Below, one piece after another: positions 61,318 to 64,000 of a DNA stretch of 64,000 nucleotides. Made by a program: the position numbers and the translations under genes. The notes under the pieces were generated by a model. That model saw only the letters and a program-made list of their open reading frames with translations, did not search any database and had not been told where the DNA came from. How positions within the stretch are numbered: the first letter of the stretch is position 1; every line of letters begins with the position of its first letter. The DNA lies in contig SMMW01000040.1 in assembly GCA_004794655.1 (NCBI GenBank), positions 558,001-622,000 of the forward strand, given 5' to 3'. The DNA is from Marisa cornuarietis. Taxonomy: Eukaryota; Mollusca; Gastropoda; Architaenioglossa; Ampullariidae.

Positions 61318-62664
61318 CCCTGTCTCTGTGGCGTGTGTGTATGGACGTGTGAGTTGTGTGTGTGTGTGTTTTGCCATCATGCAATGCGCGTGAATTTGTT
61401 TGCCTTTTCTGATATTTTTCTCTCCACGGTGTATGTTACTGTACTCAACCCCAAAACGGAATTCGGTTGTCGCAGCTCAGACGGTGGTCATGCCGACCTG
61501 CTACGAATTCCACGACCCTGGCTAATGTCTAAGGGGACGCGATCCCCTAGAAACAGGACCAGACTCTGGAATTATTCACGGGGAGAGTGAAACGGAGTGT
61601 CTACTAGACTGCTGGATCCCGTGACGTGATGATACGATTTCACGACCCTTGGGGCAGGGTGGTGGTTGTTAGTATCTACAAACGATGCCCCACTCAGATA
61701 TTAAAATTTGGCATCTGCGCTGGCACAAAGACCTACAATGCGCAGAGAGAGAGAGAAATCACAAAGATTCGGCGGAAGCTGTATCGTAATGGGTTATTGC
61801 CCATTCGCTGGTCACGAGTAGTTTGTTTTCGCGACTGATGATAGCAGTGATAGCTTTTGAATGTGTCTATTGTTGATTCCCAAAAAGTGCAAAGAGGGAG
61901 GAAGCGCGCGCAAGAAATAGAGCAAGAGAGGAAGAGATGGGCAAGAAACTCGGAATAAATTTACAAAAAACAAACCGAAAGGAAAATACAAGAGAGAGAG
62001 AGAGAGAAAGAAACGAGGTTCTTAAGTGAGAATATATGAAAAAGGAACAGTGCAGACTTCTTTATTTTCAGAGCAGATTATAATCTTACTAAAGTGACTC
62101 CTAGATTCTCAAAAGTTAACAGCGTGCTTTTTCACCTTCTTTCAATGTCTTCATCCTCTGAGCTCTCGGGCTGTATTTAAATGTCTATGTCTAAAATCCC
62201 GCCCCAATCCTATATATCTAGATCTGTTTAGTTTTGCACTCAAGCATACTTAGTCCTACCCAAGCCATGAAGTGCCATACTTTCTCACTTTGCACTCTTT
62301 TTGCTTCTGCCATAAGTCTTTGGACGCGCTGAGCCTGAAAACCCGTTCTAATCATCCTATTCATCCCCGCCTTTCGTCTGTCTAGCCCTGCTTTCAAACC
62401 TTCTTAGAATCACCCTCAAGATTACAGTTGATTTCACATTGTGTCTCGGGTTTAGTGTTTGTACATCTCCTAGATATATGTTTCCCTTTCCACGGAAAGG
62501 CGCAGGACTTGCCGAGTGTTTTGAATACTTTTTATTTACGTTTTAAGCAGAACGATTGTTTTCTGGTAAGATTAGGCACCTTAGACACTTGGTTGGTTCC
62601 GATAATGAGTTAATTTCTCAAGTCTGCGTGACGGAATTGTTGAAGGAGTTTAAGGTTAATTTTT
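61318..62664. other. no gene recognised
   Basis: Includes a short GT run (61359-61370), a degenerate tRNA-like stretch (61460-61530: GTCGCAGCTCAG then ACGAATTCC), two similar segments acgaattccacgaccctgg (61503) and acgatttcacgacccttgg (61633), and a GA run (61992-62009). Confidence 0.45.
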
Positions 62665-63915
62665 AACAAGGAGCCAGAAGCAAATGGAATCTATGGACGT
62701 GTCTTGCATTGCTAATACTGTTCAGGTGGGTGGAGTGATCCAACACCTCTCTCAACTCTCTCCTGATTCAGGTCACATTTCTGGCTCTCTGAAAACTTTC
62801 TAGCATTGCTCCGCTTCCCAAAAATGTTAATTCCAGTCAAATTAATGATTTTCGGCCAGCAGCCCTAGCCTCCCTTGTAATCAAAACTGGATAAAATTGT
62901 TAACAATTGTGTCCTTACATCTGTATGATGCAATTGGACCCACTGCAATTTGTTTATAGGGCTAGGTGAGGTGTTGAATGCCAATTTGTTTTCTTTTTGA
63001 ATACATTGTTTAAACATTTGGGAAAAAACCAAAGACTCACGCGAGACTGCTTTTTGATGATTTAAGTTCTGCATTCAATACACTACAACAGTAAGTTTCA
63101 GTATTAAGAGTAATATATAATTTCAATATTACACATTAACTAGTTTTGGCGATACTAGATATTTTTTGTTGTTGCTGTAAACGGTCGTTATTCTGACCAA
63201 AGAGATCTCCATATGGTTGTTGCCTGCCACTTCTCTTGTGTGTCATATAAACTGACAGCTGCAGAAGTAATGATAAGAATACTTATCTTGCTAAATTCTG
63301 AGATTGAACTGCAGTGTAGGCTCTGTTGCAAAGGTGTAAGCACGATCATGGCAATGCATTATCAATTTTTCACATTAATGTTACCATAATTTTCTGGAAT
63401 TAAATTTAGATGACAAAAGACTGTTGTCCCAGTATGATGCACGATAAACCCGCTGAGATTGTGAATCCTTTCGCTGTTTTTGATTAGCTGCTTAAATAGG
63501 ATGTAAACACTGACCATAATATTACTGTTAAGCGTGATCAACAAAGAGTTTGCCTGTGAGAAACACAAAACTGAAAAAAAAAATTCTCAATCATCACAGC
63601 AGTCTTTAAACGTTTTTATTAATCATTCATTGAAAGGCTTCTAATTTTTCTTTTTTTTATTTTCCTGTGTATAATGGTCCATGTCAGGAACAGTTTGAGT
63701 AGTAGTGTAGATACTAGCTCTAATGTAATTGGTGTCAGTTAGAGAGACTTGGCTTCTATGATCAGCAAACTGCTAGAAAAGCCGCCAGGATTTTGTCCAT
63801 AGCAGTACATGTCCTAGCGGGAGAATTTGTTTTACTGTTCAGGCAAACGCTATGTTATGCCTGTATGCAAAAATATTAGTAAATCATTTGTTTCCTATGC
63901 ACTTGAGCTGCTCTA
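62665..63915 (+). pseudogene. decayed CR1/Rex1-like LINE reverse transcriptase
   Basis: Plus-strand blocks follow the order of a CR1/Rex1-type RT: GIYGRVL (family GPDGIxgRVLK), FPKNVNSSQINDFRPAALAS (vPKkxxxxxlNDFRPVALTS), LDPLQFVYRA (62934-62963), THARLLFDDLSSAFNTLQ (ending about 63088; LLFVDFSSAFNTIQ, with the first catalytic Asp), VNGRYSD, then DSCRSNDKNTYLAKF*D*TAV. In the last block the catalytic SDD box (63293-63310) has become stop-Asp-stop. After it come PAEIVNPF...DVNTDHN, KRFY*SFIERLLIF, YDQQTARKAARIL and SGKRYVMPVC...SKSFVSYALELL (C-terminal sGrRYrxPxcktnRyknSFvPxAixLLN). Frames change repeatedly and stops abound. About 1.25 kb of RT survives without endonuclease or ORF1. Confidence 0.85.
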
Positions 63916-64000
63916 CCATTGATGAGTTGTTAGTCATGCGAGCTTGAGGTTGTACGATTGTTCACGGTGTGCTTTACGAACAGGTTGCTTTAAGATTGCT
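63916..64000. other. no gene recognised
   Basis: Short remainder, probably 3' UTR of the LINE above or flanking DNA. Confidence 0.4.

Overview
The window reads as animal nuclear DNA, most likely from a mollusc and perhaps a gastropod. The support is the dense CA/GT, GAT and GACA microsatellites, several unrelated LINE lineages, tRNA-headed SINEs and the absence of dense long coding frames. The assignment to mollusc is inference. I found no convincing multi-exon host gene: nearly all open frames are short, lie in low-complexity DNA, or belong to decayed retroelements. The stretch is best viewed as intergenic or long-intron DNA whose recognisable content is mobile-element fossils, one processed pseudogene and a few CpG-rich islands that could be promoters or first exons. 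Small host exons cannot be excluded without transcripts.

Layout. 0-5 kb: an E-box/TATA/CRE group (332-421), three CACGTG boxes spaced 32 and 33 bp (3127-3197) between a pyrimidine and a purine tract, and a CpG-rich block ending in a GAG|GTAAGA donor (4810-5037). 5-14 kb: a 27-bp minisatellite and otherwise anonymous DNA. 14.6-15.6 kb: a decayed minus-strand LINE lacking its palm motif, next to a 10-bp tandem repeat. 16-18 kb: a full SINE with a 12-bp target duplication and the first copy of a MITE-like repeat. 19.9-20.7 kb: the 3' end of an L2/CR1-like LINE. 21.2-21.6 kb: a CpG-rich block with CRE and ETS sites. 23-33 kb: SINE copies, a second 10-bp repeat and long triplet and dinucleotide arrays. 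36-37 kb: a 5'-truncated LINE end that still has an open RNase H frame and a poly(A) tail. 43.6-44.1 kb: an L1-like LINE tail. 46-53 kb: SINE copies, microsatellites and another L2/CR1-like RT remnant. 55.4-56 kb: a ribosomal protein S12 (RPS12) pseudogene directly followed by the second MITE copy. 57-58 kb: a second decayed LINE of the 14.6 kb family. 61.2 kb: a 44-residue membrane micro-ORF after a CpG-rich leader. 62.7-63.9 kb: a long CR1/Rex1-like RT fossil.

The elements do not form a pathway. They record repeated waves of LINE, SINE and DNA-transposon insertion. The least decayed is the RNase H LINE end at 36-37 kb, although its first catalytic acidic residue is Glu instead of Asp. I did not find a new biological system. 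The items most worth following up are the RPS12 pseudogene, the 36 kb LINE, the MITE pair, the SINE families and the candidate promoters.
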